Positions 11,050-19,293 of a DNA stretch of 20,263 nucleotides are shown piece by piece. This DNA is from Chara braunii (Eukaryota; Streptophyta; Charophyceae; Charales; Characeae). Position 1 is the stretch's first letter. Every line of letters starts with the position of its first letter. The position numbers and the translations under genes are program-made. The stretch is taken from NCBI GenBank assembly GCA_003427395.1, contig BFEA01000209.1, positions 2,393,242-2,413,504 of the forward strand, given 5' to 3'. Under the pieces are notes generated by a model. That model was not told the DNA's origin, did not search any database, and saw nothing but the letters and a program-made list of their open reading frames with translations.

Positions 11050-11528
11050 CAGGGTAGTTACGCCGACGGTCGGCGGCCCCGGACCCGTTGGCTGCCGACC
11101 AGCCAACGGTAGGCGCCGACCGGTCGGCGCCCGGTAGGCACCCCGCAATTTTTCTTTTCTTTTTCATTTTTGTGTCCAGAACCCCAAATAACCCCCATCC
11201 ACACCCCCATAGCCCCCCCAACACCACCATACACCCCCCCGACATCCCCATACCGCCCCCTAACACCCTCATACCCCCCCTTTAACCCCCTACAACCCCC
11301 TATAACCCCCCTATACCGCCCCCTATAGCCCCCACCACCCTCAAAAATGTTTATTGCAGATTTGGGCTGCTCTCCTCAAGCCGCGCACGACCATGTAATC
11401 AGAAAAAAAAAATCAAAAATTCAAGGCAGTCTGCCGACTGCCGACGGGTCCACCTACGGGTCGGCCCGACTGGTAGGCACGCCTACCGCCTATGGTAGGG
11501 GTCGGCGGTAGGCGCCAGAACTACCCTG
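11050..11528. mobile_element. hAT-like MITE, CAGGGTAGTT family
   Basis: This 479-bp element has a perfect 10-bp terminal inverted repeat, CAGGGTAGTT / AACTACCCTG. It is flanked by the perfect 8-bp direct repeat GGAGTAGG (11042-11049 and 11529-11536). CAGGG termini with an 8-bp duplication fit the hAT superfamily well. Subterminal regions are GC-rich and rich in GCCGAC/GTCGGC words, including the palindrome CGCCGACCGGTCGGCG around 11114. The core is a long C-rich tract with an AT patch. No transposase. Confidence 0.9.
11178..11340. repeat. C-run-rich tract (G-quadruplex/i-motif potential)
   Basis: Well over ten runs of four to seven C are separated by short ACA/ATA-type spacers, so the minus strand has as many G-runs. 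Lies entirely inside the MITE at 11050-11528. Confidence 0.85.
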
Positions 11529-11536
11529 GGAGTAGG

Positions 11537-11999
11537 GCCAAATCTGAACAGCCACCCTTCTCGAACAGGTCAAAGCCTGGTCAGCAGCTTGAGATATGGT
11601 GTAAGGGACAGTAGAGTCAGTAGACCTTGTTTGCAGCATTCTTAATAAATTGCATTTCTGTTGAACAAAACAAAGGAGGAGAAGCTGACGTGGAGGAGGA
11701 ATTACATTTTGCCTCAACAGAAGTGGAAACTGAAGTGAAGAAGAATTTTGTTTTTCTTCTTCCACAGGAGGAAAGCAGAGACTGGACTTAGTTTCTTTTC
11801 GAGTGTAATCTTCAAAGCATGGCGGAAAACCATGTTGCACTGCAGTGAAGTTTCTTTTTTCTGTTCTCTTCCCCATGTGATTTTCTAGTGGGCCTGCATC
11901 GTGGCACTGGTCTGTGGGATCACCCAGCAGGAGAACTTAACTCACTCTGAGGGAGAGGTCGGCCAGTCGGCCCGTCGGTTGGTCGGTTGGTCGGTCTGT
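11537..11999. other. No gene recognised
   Basis: A 128-residue minus-strand frame (11490-11876) runs out of the transposon end into this segment and shows no domain. Nothing else is visible. Confidence 0.45.
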
Positions 12000-12014
12000 C
12001 CGTCCATCCATCCA

Positions 12015-12063
<49 letters not shown>

Positions 12064-12064
12064 N

Positions 12065-12161
<97 letters not shown>

Positions 12162-12192
12162 GCGCGCGTGCACACACACACACACACACACA
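12000..12192. repeat. TCCA / TC / GT / CA compound microsatellite with one N
   Basis: A short (TCCA)n is followed by a long (TC)n, a long (GT)n, a GCGCGCGTG break and a (CA)n. Base 12064 is N, inside the TC run, so this is an unresolved assembly position and the array length is uncertain. Open frames across it are repeat translations. Confidence 0.95.
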
Positions 12193-12407
12193 AAAGGTTT
12201 TAACTGTAACTTTTGGCAGGCAGTGAGTGAGGCCCATTGTTTTCCTTACGGAGCTCAAACACGGAAACTGAAGTCGTGCCATGTTGCACCATTCAAGGAA
12301 AAGTTGATTGTTGGTTTGCTCAAGAATCACATCAAACCTTTTCTTTGACGATGTCAAGCACAAAATCTTGTCACTTCTGTATAGTAAAACTGATACCATC
12401 CGCTGTC

Positions 12408-12515
12408 TACCGTGTTCACCCGAATAGAACGCCAGGTCATTATCGCCGTATGTGGTGCAACTTTCGATCCACTGCAGCGATAATGACCGGGTATTCTACT
12501 GAGGTGAAGACAGTA
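12408..12515. mobile_element. TA-flanked palindromic MITE (copy a)
   Basis: The left end reads TACCGTGTTCACCCGAATAG and the right end, on the complement, TACTGTCTTCACCTCAGTAG. Inverted similarity continues inward to GGTCATTATCGC, giving imperfect arms of ~38 bases. TA dinucleotides at both edges fit a TA target duplication as in Tc1/mariner or Stowaway-type elements. Four relatives lie in this window (15789, 17980, 18660, 19113). No coding capacity. Confidence 0.8.
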
Positions 12516-13004
12516 GTCCAATCTCCTAGCTTTAGTAGCGTGAAATTTGCACTCGAATTTACAGACAAAAGCTTTGATTATCCATTGTGAAGCACTCACA
12601 AGGAGAGAGGCATGCCTCCATCTGCCGAAGCTGACTCTGCCATCAGAAAAAGGCCACTCCATGACAACCCATTGTAGCAGCAGCTTTGCCATACTCCACG
12701 TAAACGGAGCTCCCCAGCTCCCCAATTTACGCTTGTCAGCATTAACTCCCTCTCTCTTGGAAACTACCTTGAGGACTCAGAAAAAAATTGTCCCTGTAGT
12801 GCATGCAAACAAGTGCCTGATTACGCCTGACCGGTGCACACTGCACAGCAACGAACGCGTACACACTGAATAGAAGAAGTCGATGACAGTTATCCCCAGG
12901 TCATATGTTCAAATCCTATCAAATCCAATAATATCAGAGGCTCCCAGAGGCTTACCCTTTGGAAAGAAGAAAGCATAAGATAACAGCACGTACCTGGCTC
13001 ACAT
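12516..13004. other. No gene recognised
   Basis: Antisense and sense frames of 108-123 residues overlap the neighbouring MITE and show no domain. A B-box-like TATGTTCAAATCC lies at 12906-12918 without a supporting A box. Confidence 0.4.
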
Positions 13005-13560
13005 CCCAGGGGATATTATGAGTCAATTTGAACACATCATCAACTGAGTGTGTTGGCAGCTGCCAACAGTGACTTCTCATGATATCCCCTTACACCTGCC
13101 AGCAATCATGTGTATGATAGCAGCAGTTACACCCTGAAAAGAAGAAAGAAAACGAACAAAGCACAAACTTCCCGATTCACGTCTCAGAGGATATCACATA
13201 CCTATTGGAACACATCATCAACTCGGCTCACCGACAGCTGTCGATGGTCATATCTCTGGGCTTATAGGTGTCGACGGGCGTGCCTATGTTGAGAGCTCTG
13301 TCGACGGCCATTTCAACAGTGACTTCTCTGGCCTTACAGCAGCGAACAGACAAGTAGTCGCCGATGACAACTTTGTCGTCAACTGTCAAAGCCGACTTCT
13401 CTGCGCTGACAGTTATCAGCCAGCACCTCTGCTCGTAGCTGTCAATGGTCGCCGGGCTGTTTGCGAGTGACGGAAAGCACCTCGTAGCTGTCACCTTTGT
13501 GCGCGGAAAGCACCTCTGCTCGTAGCTGTCAATGGTCAACAAATGCGGGTACGATAGCAG
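13005..13560. repeat. Local direct repeats (GTAGCTGTCAATGGTC and others)
   Basis: The block CACCTCTGCTCGTAGCTGTC plus AATGGTC occurs at ~13425 and ~13511, with a shortened GAAAGCACCTCGTAGCTGTC between them. Earlier, GGATAT plus AACACATCATCAACT occurs at ~13012-13046 and ~13190-13221. Both pairs suggest decayed tandem duplication. No coding sequence recognised. Confidence 0.65.
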
Positions 13561-14060
13561 TGGCTATGTGGAGAGCCGCCAATGTTCGACTTGCATCCGC
13601 TTTACAGCTGCCAGAAGCCTGGTGAACGATCACAACTGTCTGTCCTTTGACAGCTGTGTTCTTTAGCTTCTTTCCCTTCAGATCTGTAGGTGGTTAGAGA
13701 TGCCATCCAGGAGTTTTGTAAGGAAAGTCCCCTCCACATTCAACAATGTCATCCCCTAGCACAGCGAGCGCAGTCCTTGACATCACCTTTTTGCCGAGCA
13801 TGTGCGCTGAAATCCTCCACCAATAGCCATTATCTTTGTAGTGCCTTACCAACCAAAGGGCCGTTGACGATTCCATGCAACAGCACTGTTGAGTACAGCA
13901 CTCGATGAATCCTCCCCTCCACACTGCACAAGTCCAATCTGGCTTAGCAGCTTCACAGCCCAGAGGAAATGTTACCTAGGAGTAAACCAGAGTTATAGAG
14001 AGTATCAGATTTTCGATTGCAAGGTGAGATGACATCTTTCTAGCCAAAGGTTGACACACA
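13561..14060. other. No gene or repeat recognised
   Basis: Only short frames (72-76 residues) on both strands; no domain, element ends or structured RNA seen. Confidence 0.4.
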
Positions 14061-14225
14061 CTTATTAAAGATGTGGCAGCACTCCAGGTGGCTGCGGGTT
14101 TGAGTCCCGCCAGCAGTACAAACACATACCTGATAGGATGTACTATCTCGAAGAGAATATCTGAGAGATAAGTGAAGAACATGGATCCGTTCTGTATAGG
14201 TCGTGGGTTCGAGTCCAGCCAGCTT
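14061..14225 (+). other. tRNA-derived (SINE-like) relics, two B boxes
   Basis: GGGTTTGAGTCCCGCC at 14096-14111 and GGGTTCGAGTCCAGCC at 14205-14220 match the pol III B box / tRNA T-arm consensus. Each is preceded by D-arm or anticodon-arm-like sequence (GTGGCAGCACTCC; GATCCGTTCTGTATAGGTC). Neither folds into a complete cloverleaf with a closed acceptor stem, so they look like tRNA-derived repeat fragments rather than functional genes. Confidence 0.4.
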
Positions 14226-14281
14226 GACTGCCTACAGACAATGCAAAGAAGGTGAATCCTTTTTCTTTTTTTCAAGTCCTC

Positions 14282-14344
14282 TCACCGCTTTACCGCTTTA
14301 CCGCTTTACCGCTCACCACTTCGCCGCTTCGCCGCTTCGCCGCT
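14282..14344. repeat. Octamer minisatellite (CGCTTTAC / CGCTTCGC)
   Basis: Three to four CGCTTTAC units are followed by CGCTCACCACTT and then three CGCTTCGC units. The array is short and its unit changes sequence midway. Confidence 0.85.
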
Positions 14345-14469
14345 TGTTCAATAGAACAACATACAACATGTCTGCACAACATCTCGACCGTAGCTTTCTG
14401 CCACAGAGTGGTCAATGTGAAGCGGCTGTGAGGCACGCTTGCATTGGACCCCATGCTCCATCCAGAGAT

Positions 14470-14573
14470 GCACAATTGCAGACTTCATTGGACCCTATCG
14501 AACCCCATGCAACAGGTCAAATACATTTACGTTGTATGGGGTTAAAGGGGTCCAATGAAGTGTCCAATTGCAC
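14470..14573. repeat. Imperfect 44-bp inverted repeat (hairpin, MITE-like)
   Basis: The left arm (14470-14513, containing CTTCATTGGACCC and ACCCCATGCAAC) is the complement of the right arm (14530-14573, containing GTTGTATGGGGT and GGGTCCAATGAAG) with a few mismatches. A ~16-base loop separates them. A third CATTGGACCCCATGC lies just upstream at 14440-14455. No clear target duplication was found, so its origin is open. Confidence 0.75.
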
Positions 14574-15018
14574 ATTACATGTACAAACTTACAAAGCGAT
14601 GATGGCACTGCCTTGCCTCCATGCACATCCCACGCCCTGCAATTTTGCAGGCAAGCTATCTATGATCTGGCTGCCAGCACAATGGCGGTGGCAAAACTCT
14701 ACCGACCCAGAGCGTGCATTGCGCCCATTACAGCCAAACTCTACCGACACAGCTCAGGTTATTTTTGGATACCTCGCTCCTGCGCTTGAAAGTCTGGCTC
14801 TGCAAAGGCCCATATGAGTTTTTATGCCTGGCCAAACGAAGAGAAATATTAACAGCTGAATTTTGCCCCTCGTTTCTGTAACCAAGCAGTTGAAGCTCAA
14901 AATGCCATCACGGAAGGCACCTTACCATTATGAGAGGTCCTGGTGACTTTGCATTACCACGGTGCGAAGAAGTGTTTCACGACCCATCTTAACAATGCAG
15001 ACACAGCTCAGCCCTTAC
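14574..15018. other. No gene recognised
   Basis: The 204-residue plus-strand frame at 14203-14817 runs through the octamer minisatellite and the inverted repeat and has no recognisable domain. The word AAACTCTACCGAC occurs twice (14694 and 14739). Nothing else is visible. Confidence 0.4.
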
Positions 15019-15520
15019 CCTGCCGCCCATGCGGCAACAAGTCCCTTACTCCACCCTTCGATGTGGCAACCAGTCCACGAAAGACGATCCGGCTGCTTCT
15101 ATTGGCTCCTCATGGGTACCTCTGCCGCAATAGACTCCACCGCTCCATGCAGCGACAAGTCGAGAAAGAAAACTCCATGCGGTGATCAGTCCCTTGCTCC
15201 ACCCTTCGATTCGCCAGCAACGGAGGCAACAGGTTCGTCCTTCCCCCCCCCCCCCTTCCCAGGCGGCGATAAGTCCGTTACCCCACACTTCAATGTGGTG
15301 ACAAAGCCCACGAAAGACAATCCAGCTGCTTCTATTGGCCCCACCACTCCATGCAGGGACTAGCCAAGAAAGAACACTCCATGCGCTGATCAGTCCCTTA
15401 CTCGATGTGGCAATAAAGCCCACGAACGACAATCCCTTTGCTTCTATCCGCTCCTCACGAGCATCGTTGCCATGATAGATTCCACCGCTCCATGCATGCA
15501 GTGACAAGACGAGAAAGGAT
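15019..15520. repeat. Degenerate tandem repeat, ~120-230-bp spacing
   Basis: The order (GCG)GCAACAAGTCCCTTAC, TTCGATGTGGCAA, CCACGAAAGACGATCC, CTGCTTCTATTGGC, CTCCATGC recurs three times. Starts are near 15029, 15263 and 15384, with a partial unit near 15180. A C13 run at 15243-15255 lies in the middle copy. Minus-strand frames across the array are repeat translations. Confidence 0.75.
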
Positions 15521-15788
15521 GCCCTGGCTTCTGCCAGGGGCTAGTAATGAGCATCCTTGACGACGCCATGATACCGTTCCACCTACATTCTTGCCCTTCC
15601 CTTCATATTCTGTTATCAATCAGGGGCAATCTCAATTTGGCAATATGATTATCTTCCAGATCCTCTGAGCTTGGTCTTCATGTCTGCTCTCCAGCAGGAG
15701 AGATCCAAGCGGCGAAGGAGAAACACACACAACGAATAGCAGGGCGTATTCACACTAGGATATGTCTGCAAGAAATTCTGACCAACAC

Positions 15789-15887
15789 TACCGTCTCCAC
15801 CCAAATATAACGCCTGTCATTGTCGTTGTATGTAGACTAAAAGTTGCCCCAAATACGACAGAGTGTTCTATCCTGGTGAAGACGGTA
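15789..15887. mobile_element. TA-flanked palindromic MITE (copy b)
   Basis: Begins TACCGTCTCCACCCAAATAT and ends GGTGAAGACGGTA, with internal CATTGTCGTTGTATG. It is a diverged 99-bp relative of the copy at 12408-12515, with TA at both edges. Confidence 0.7.
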
Positions 15888-16575
15888 CGACATGTCTGCA
15901 GGGAATTCTTCCCAGTTTGGTACACATATCCTAACGTTTACCCCCCAACAGACCTCAGCCCTTGGCACACAGTTCCGCATCACATCATCTGGGCAAGCAG
16001 CACAAAATGCCTCACGAGAGCAGCAAAGGAACGGAAGGGCTGTGGCAGTAGAGTGGGATGCCACTGTGTACCCAAGCCATCTTGCTGAAGTCCCATGACA
16101 ATCACTATACAGTATGGAGTCTGTGGACCTATTGTCTGTAGGTCTGCTCTTGTGCCACATCCTCGTGTACAAACTTACCATCCAGATCTTGCCCTGTTGT
16201 TTCTTCGGATCGACATGCATTCAAAATGGTTTGCTTTGCGCTGGAGTGGAAGAATTGACAAACCACCAGAACGTCTCCCAGCTGTTTTGTTCTGACGCGC
16301 AGTTAACAAACCGTGTTCTTCGGGGCTCGGCCCACCGAAAGGAAACGGCTGGCGGTGCCAGGCAAAAAGAAGTGACTTTGTGCCTGCGCTCGGTTCAGCA
16401 GAGCATAGTGCGTGGCAGAAATCGGCGGAAATCAGCATCAGAAGAGAGAGGCTCAGACGCACCGGTGGTTCAAAATTTTTTGATGCATGAACTTGGCCAT
16501 TCCCTCCTGCATCATTCATGCCCATGTCATAACCTCCCTCCTCATTTGACACACCGTTTCAGCATGTGCCGGCTA
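15888..16575. other. 3' flank of the Ctf4-like gene
   Basis: This lies immediately downstream of the minus-strand stop codon at 16576-16578 and should include the 3' untranslated region. No AATAAA was seen on the minus strand close to the stop. Several frames of 100-170 residues on both strands lack any recognisable domain. A GTAAGT follows one minus-strand frame near 16180, but nothing links it to the gene. Confidence 0.4.
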
Positions 16576-17502
16576 TCAAGGCCGCTTCGTCTTGCGCACT
16601 TTCCCAGGACGTTCAGGTATCGACTGGTTTGATGCTGTGGGAGCACCAAGCTTCCTCTTACCTGTGTCGTCCACCTTAGCAGCCTGCATTTTCTTCACAG
16701 AGTCTAAAATCGACAACGTACTACCCGATGTGCTTGGTTCTTCAGCCGCAGTCAAGGATGATGTGCTGACTCGTTTCGCAAAAGGATTGGATGGTTTTGT
16801 GAGCGAGGGGGCGGCCGTACTTCCAAATGCCGCCTCCTTACCATTCTCCTGGCTTCTGTCATCTTTACAGCTTGCCTGTTGTGCACACATTTTGTTTCGT
16901 TCTTCCGTCCCTTCCTTTCGATCACCGGTTGTTGTCTCCGCTTTCGAGGAGGCGGCTGTATCATCGTTACGAAAATTGTGAGCATTCACTGACGCGCCAG
17001 TGGCCGTCCCAGGTTCCTTGATGTTAGAATTCCCACTGCTGGTGCGAATGCTGATGTTGTTGTCCTTGGGAATTTTAGGCTGGTTGGGGGTTTCTTGTTC
17101 ACCTATTTGTGGAGCAATGTTTACAGCTGTTCCTTCTGTTTGGTGACTTGGACCTAACGAGCTCCTTGTGGCCGACGGAGGACCACCACCTCCATCAGCT
17201 CTTCCCCTATGTTGGGCAGAAACAGGACTTGACGGAATACCTAATGAGCTCTTTGTGGCCACTGGAGGACCACCACCACCATCAGCTCTTCCCCAATGTT
17301 GGCCAGGACTGGGAGCTGACGAAAGTGATGGCAAACCAGACCGCGATCTTGGAGTCGAGCCTGCTGGCGTACTGAATCGATACCTGTCGTCCGTCACGGC
17401 ATTCCCCGTGAATGGGTGCGGTGGTGTCCCTGCTGTTGAACCACCAGCTACAAGAGGATTGACGGAAGCCGCCGCCTCTGCCTTCTTCTTCTCCAGTCTC
17501 TC
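16576..17502 (-). CDS. CTF4: Ctf4/AND-1/WDHD1 (plant EOL1) homologue, last exon
   Basis: This last exon encodes 308 residues and a TGA stop. Its start is set by the acceptor ...GCGTTCAG|GAGAGACTGG, preceded by a T-run, which puts ERLEKKK in phase 0 with the upstream exon at 18280-18410. Ctf4-family proteins are trimeric replisome scaffolds linking CMG helicase and DNA polymerase alpha in the nucleus. The encoded part is the low-complexity tail after the helical bundle: rich in S, T, P, G and A. It has a 29-residue in-frame duplication (GRADGGGGPP at 71 and 100), an SNPFAKR motif at 238-244, SILDSVKKM at 264-272 and a basic end (KVRKTKRP). The NPF...ILD spacing resembles, from memory, the linker of animal WDHD1. 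The HMG box that ends the vertebrate protein is absent. Family assignment rests mainly on the neighbouring exon. Confidence 0.72.
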   Translation of the reverse strand, partial: ERLEKKKAEAAASVNPLVAGGSTAGTPPHPFTGNAVTDDRYRFSTPAGSTPRSRSGLPSLSSAPSPGQHWGRADGGGGPPVATKSSLGIPSSPVSAQHRGRADGGGGPPSATRSSLGPSHQTEGTAVNIAPQIGEQETPNQPKIPKDNNISIRTSSGNSNIKEPGTATGASVNAHNFRNDDTAASSKAETTTGDRKEGTEERNKMCAQQASCKDDRSQENGKEAAFGSTAAPSLTKPSNPFAKRVSTSSLTAAEEPSTSGSTLSILDSVKKMQAAKVDDTGKRKLGAPTASNQSIPERPGKVRKTKRP

Positions 17503-17574
17503 CTGAACGCATTCACACCAAAAAAAACGCAAAGAGGAGGTAATTACGAGATCAAGTGGTCAGCGGCCAACCCA

Positions 17575-17650
17575 GCCCGTGTGGCTGAATGGTAACAAGA
17601 ATGTAACTGTTAATGAACAGGTCATGAGCTCGAATCCTGATTCAATCAGA
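17575..17650 (+). other. tRNA-like (SINE-type) relic inside the intron
   Basis: GTGGCTGAATGGT (17581-17593) matches a pol III A box / tRNA D arm and GAGCTCGAATCC (17626-17637) a B box / T arm, at normal tRNA spacing. CTGTTAA between them resembles a tRNA-Asn anticodon loop, and AGGTC a variable loop. The anticodon and acceptor stems do not pair, so it is not a working tRNA. It lies antisense to the host gene. Confidence 0.45.
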
Positions 17651-17979
17651 TGGCAATCTCAGGAAAAAAAAAGTACTTGTTGATAGGCAGGCAGTATGGA
17701 AATCTGTGACTGCACAGGACAGGGCAATCTGAGGAAAAGGTGCCCAAGGCCACACTGCTCACTGAGAAGACATCGAACTTGCTTTCTACAAAACAGCTTG
17801 CCACAAAAGCACCCAACACCTCAATGTGTCTTGAGCGATGCTGCACGGCGCTCATCAGGGCGCCATGCCCCCACTCTCAGCCTTATCCACTAGCTCCATT
17901 TCTCCCAGACTCCGCGATAACAGCAAGTGTGACAAATAAAAAGAATGAAAAAGACACCGAAACACACATCATCAGGAAC

Positions 17980-18084
17980 TACCGTCTTCACCCGAAAATA
18001 ACGCCCGGGCGTTGTATAACGCCCGGGCGTTGTATAACGCCCGCCGGCCGTTATATTCGTTTATAACGCCTGGGCGTTATATTC
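17980..18084. mobile_element. TA-MITE relative with CG-rich palindrome repeats (copy c)
   Basis: The left end TACCGTCTTCACCCGAAAAT is diagnostic of the family. The interior is replaced by perfect palindromes AACGCCCGGGCGTT at 18000-18013 and 18018-18031 (period 18), then CCGCCGGCCGTTATATTC and TGGGCGTTATATTC. The expected right end (GGGTGAAGACGGTA) is missing after TTATATTC, so the copy is rearranged and 3'-truncated. It lies in the intron of the Ctf4-like gene. Confidence 0.7.
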
Positions 18085-18279
18085 AGTAAATTGGTGGCAA
18101 CTTCGGTGGGGGCCCAAAATTCCGAAGGAAAAAAAAAAAACAAACATGATTTTTTTTTAATGTTACTTCTTTGGAGTTTTTTTTTTCTTTTTCCCCCTGG
18201 AATCCATCCACCCTCCCTGAATCCGTTCTTTCATTATTCAATGATTATTGTCTTTTATTTTAACGAGTGGATGACTCAC

Positions 18280-18410
18280 CTCTACAATCAGACCCAGTCG
18301 CTCTGCGAGTGCCGGCAAACGCAAGCTATTGACAAGTTTGATCGCTCCATCCAATGTCTTGTGCAATGCTAGCATTGTGCCAAGCTCCAATGCACGGACG
18401 AGCTTGTCCG
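18280..18410 (-). CDS. CTF4: Ctf4/AND-1/WDHD1 (plant EOL1) homologue, penultimate exon
   Basis: This is a 131-nt exon bounded on the minus strand by acceptor CTTCAACTTCCAG|CGGACAAG and donor GTAGAG|GTGAGT, both close to consensus. It completes one split codon and gives 43 full residues: DKLVRALELG, a leucine-rich helix with HKTLDGAIKLVNSLRLPALA, and ERLGLIVE. The pattern RALELG...L...K...GAIKLV..L.LPALAE.L matches the last helices of the C-terminal helical bundle of Ctf4/WDHD1/EOL1. That bundle follows the SepB-type beta-propeller and binds CIP-box peptides of GINS and polymerase alpha. The match is from memory of the family, not a computed alignment. The donor joins in frame to the exon at 17502. 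The split first codon means the upstream exon must end with one extra base. Confidence 0.82.
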
Positions 18411-18477
18411 CTGGAAGTTGAAGCAAATCAGAACCCAGGTAACCCCACCACCCCACATTTTCCCCGGCGCGTGTAGG

Positions 18478-18484
<7 letters not shown>

Positions 18485-18530
<46 letters not shown>
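18485..18530. repeat. (CA)n microsatellite
   Basis: About 22 CA units preceded by GCGCG. Lies upstream of the Ctf4-like exon, within the putative intron. Confidence 0.95.
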
Positions 18531-18531
<1 letters not shown>

Positions 18532-18659
18532 CAAACCAACCACCCACAGCGAGACATAAGTCAATTAGCAAAGACCATTTACACGCAGCACAGTGATGCA
18601 AACGGTTCCACGGCCAAACTGTTCAGTCATCAGCACAGAAACTGACTAGGAGATCATAC

Positions 18660-18770
18660 TACCGTCTTCCCCCGAATACTGTGGTCATTATCGCTGTCTC
18701 TAGACTGAAATTGCTCCACATAGTAAATACAGCTAAAATGACCGTACATTCTATTCGGGGGAAGACGATA
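18660..18770. mobile_element. TA-flanked palindromic MITE (copy d)
   Basis: Begins TACCGTCTTCCCCCGAATAC; the complement of the right end reads TATCGTCTTCCCCCGAATAG. The arms include a 16-base identical stretch CGTCTTCCCCCGAATA. TA lies at both edges and the element is 111 bp. The right arm carries AAAATGACCGTACATT, shared with copy e. It is close to copy e in sequence and well conserved, suggesting recent activity. Confidence 0.85.
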
Positions 18771-19112
18771 GATGGCAATGGCAGTGTCCATAGAGGTTGG
18801 ACTGTTGGGCTATGTCCATGGCGAAAGGCGTATCATTGACTGCAGGAGGTCTCGAGTGATTTTCACGGGTGGGATGAGGACTTGCAACCGTGCAGACGAA
18901 GGCAGTTGTCATGACTGGTGCGGCTCCACTTACGAACATCGAGTCATGGTTTTCAGTGCAGAAAACATCTAGCCTTTGAACCCCAGATTGCTTGTTCGAT
19001 TCCATGCACTGTCTCAGAAGTCTACAAGGCCTGACCAACCTGCACGGTACATACCTATTACTCCAGACCAGCAGGATGAGCGCTCCTATACTGATACAGG
19101 TGCCAGCAGGAC

Positions 19113-19221
19113 TACGGTCTTCCCCCGAATACAACGCACGGTCATCATTGCCGAATTTGGTGAATCTTTCGGTCTAAATTCAGCTATAATGACCGTACGT
19201 TGTATTCGGGGGAAAACTGTA
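19113..19221. mobile_element. TA-flanked palindromic MITE (copy e), adjoining the atp9 fragment
   Basis: Left end TACGGTCTTCCCCCGAATAC and complement of right end TACAGTTTTCCCCCGAATAC have inverted arms of ~31 bases reaching ACGGTCAT. TA at 19113-19114 and 19220-19221 is the presumed target duplication. Recognisable atp9 coding sequence stops exactly at its right edge. Confidence 0.85.
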
Positions 19222-19293
19222 GGCAGCGGCTCCAGCTAATGCGATTGTTGCACAGCCCGCTCCAATTAATTTTGCACCTTCTAACATAGCCAT
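19222..19293 (-). pseudogene. atp9: Nuclear fragment of mitochondrial atp9 (ATP synthase subunit c), 5' part
   Basis: On the minus strand, ATG at 19293 opens 24 codons reading MAMLEGAKLIGAG, then CATIALAGAAA. This is the N-terminal end of the F1Fo-ATP synthase c-ring subunit of mitochondria. The MLEGAKLIGAG start is the streptophyte mitochondrial form, as recalled. The usual protein is ~74 residues with two membrane helices; only the start of the first is present. An alanine after GAG is replaced by cysteine. AT-rich codons fit organelle origin. The frame ends exactly at the TA edge of the MITE at 19113-19221, and sequence beyond that MITE does not continue atp9. The AT-rich DNA upstream, to perhaps ~19380 or further, may be mitochondrial flank. 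Too short to be functional. Confidence 0.8.

Larger units (their letters stand above)
17503..18279 (-). other. Intron of the Ctf4-like gene (777 bp)
   Basis: On the minus strand it begins GTGAGT at 18279 after codon GAG and ends TTCAG at 17503. It joins two phase-0 boundaries to give LIVE|ERLEKKK. It contains a truncated TA-MITE (17980-18084), a tRNA-like relic (17575-17650) and T/A homopolymer tracts. Confidence 0.75.

Noticed and set aside
11901-12399. Open frames of 79-159 residues across the TC/GT array
   Set aside because: They are translations of a dinucleotide microsatellite and include the unresolved N.
14203-14817. 204-residue plus-strand frame
   Set aside because: It runs through an octamer minisatellite and an inverted repeat and shows no domain.
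16175-16552. 125-residue minus-strand frame just downstream of the Ctf4 stop, followed by a GTAAGT
   Set aside because: Separated from the gene by a clear TGA and with no recognisable motif; the donor-like site has no partner I can identify.
16114-16632. 172-residue plus-strand frame overlapping the end of the Ctf4-like exon
   Set aside because: Antisense shadow and 3' flank with no domain; the minus-strand gene explains the region.
17575-17650. Functional tRNA-Asn gene
   Set aside because: A and B boxes and a GTT-like loop are present, but the anticodon and acceptor stems do not pair.
18775-19112. Minus-strand open segment between the two MITEs as a coding exon
   Set aside because: Long and stop-free, but its translation matches nothing in the Ctf4 family that I know and it merges into MITE sequence at both ends.
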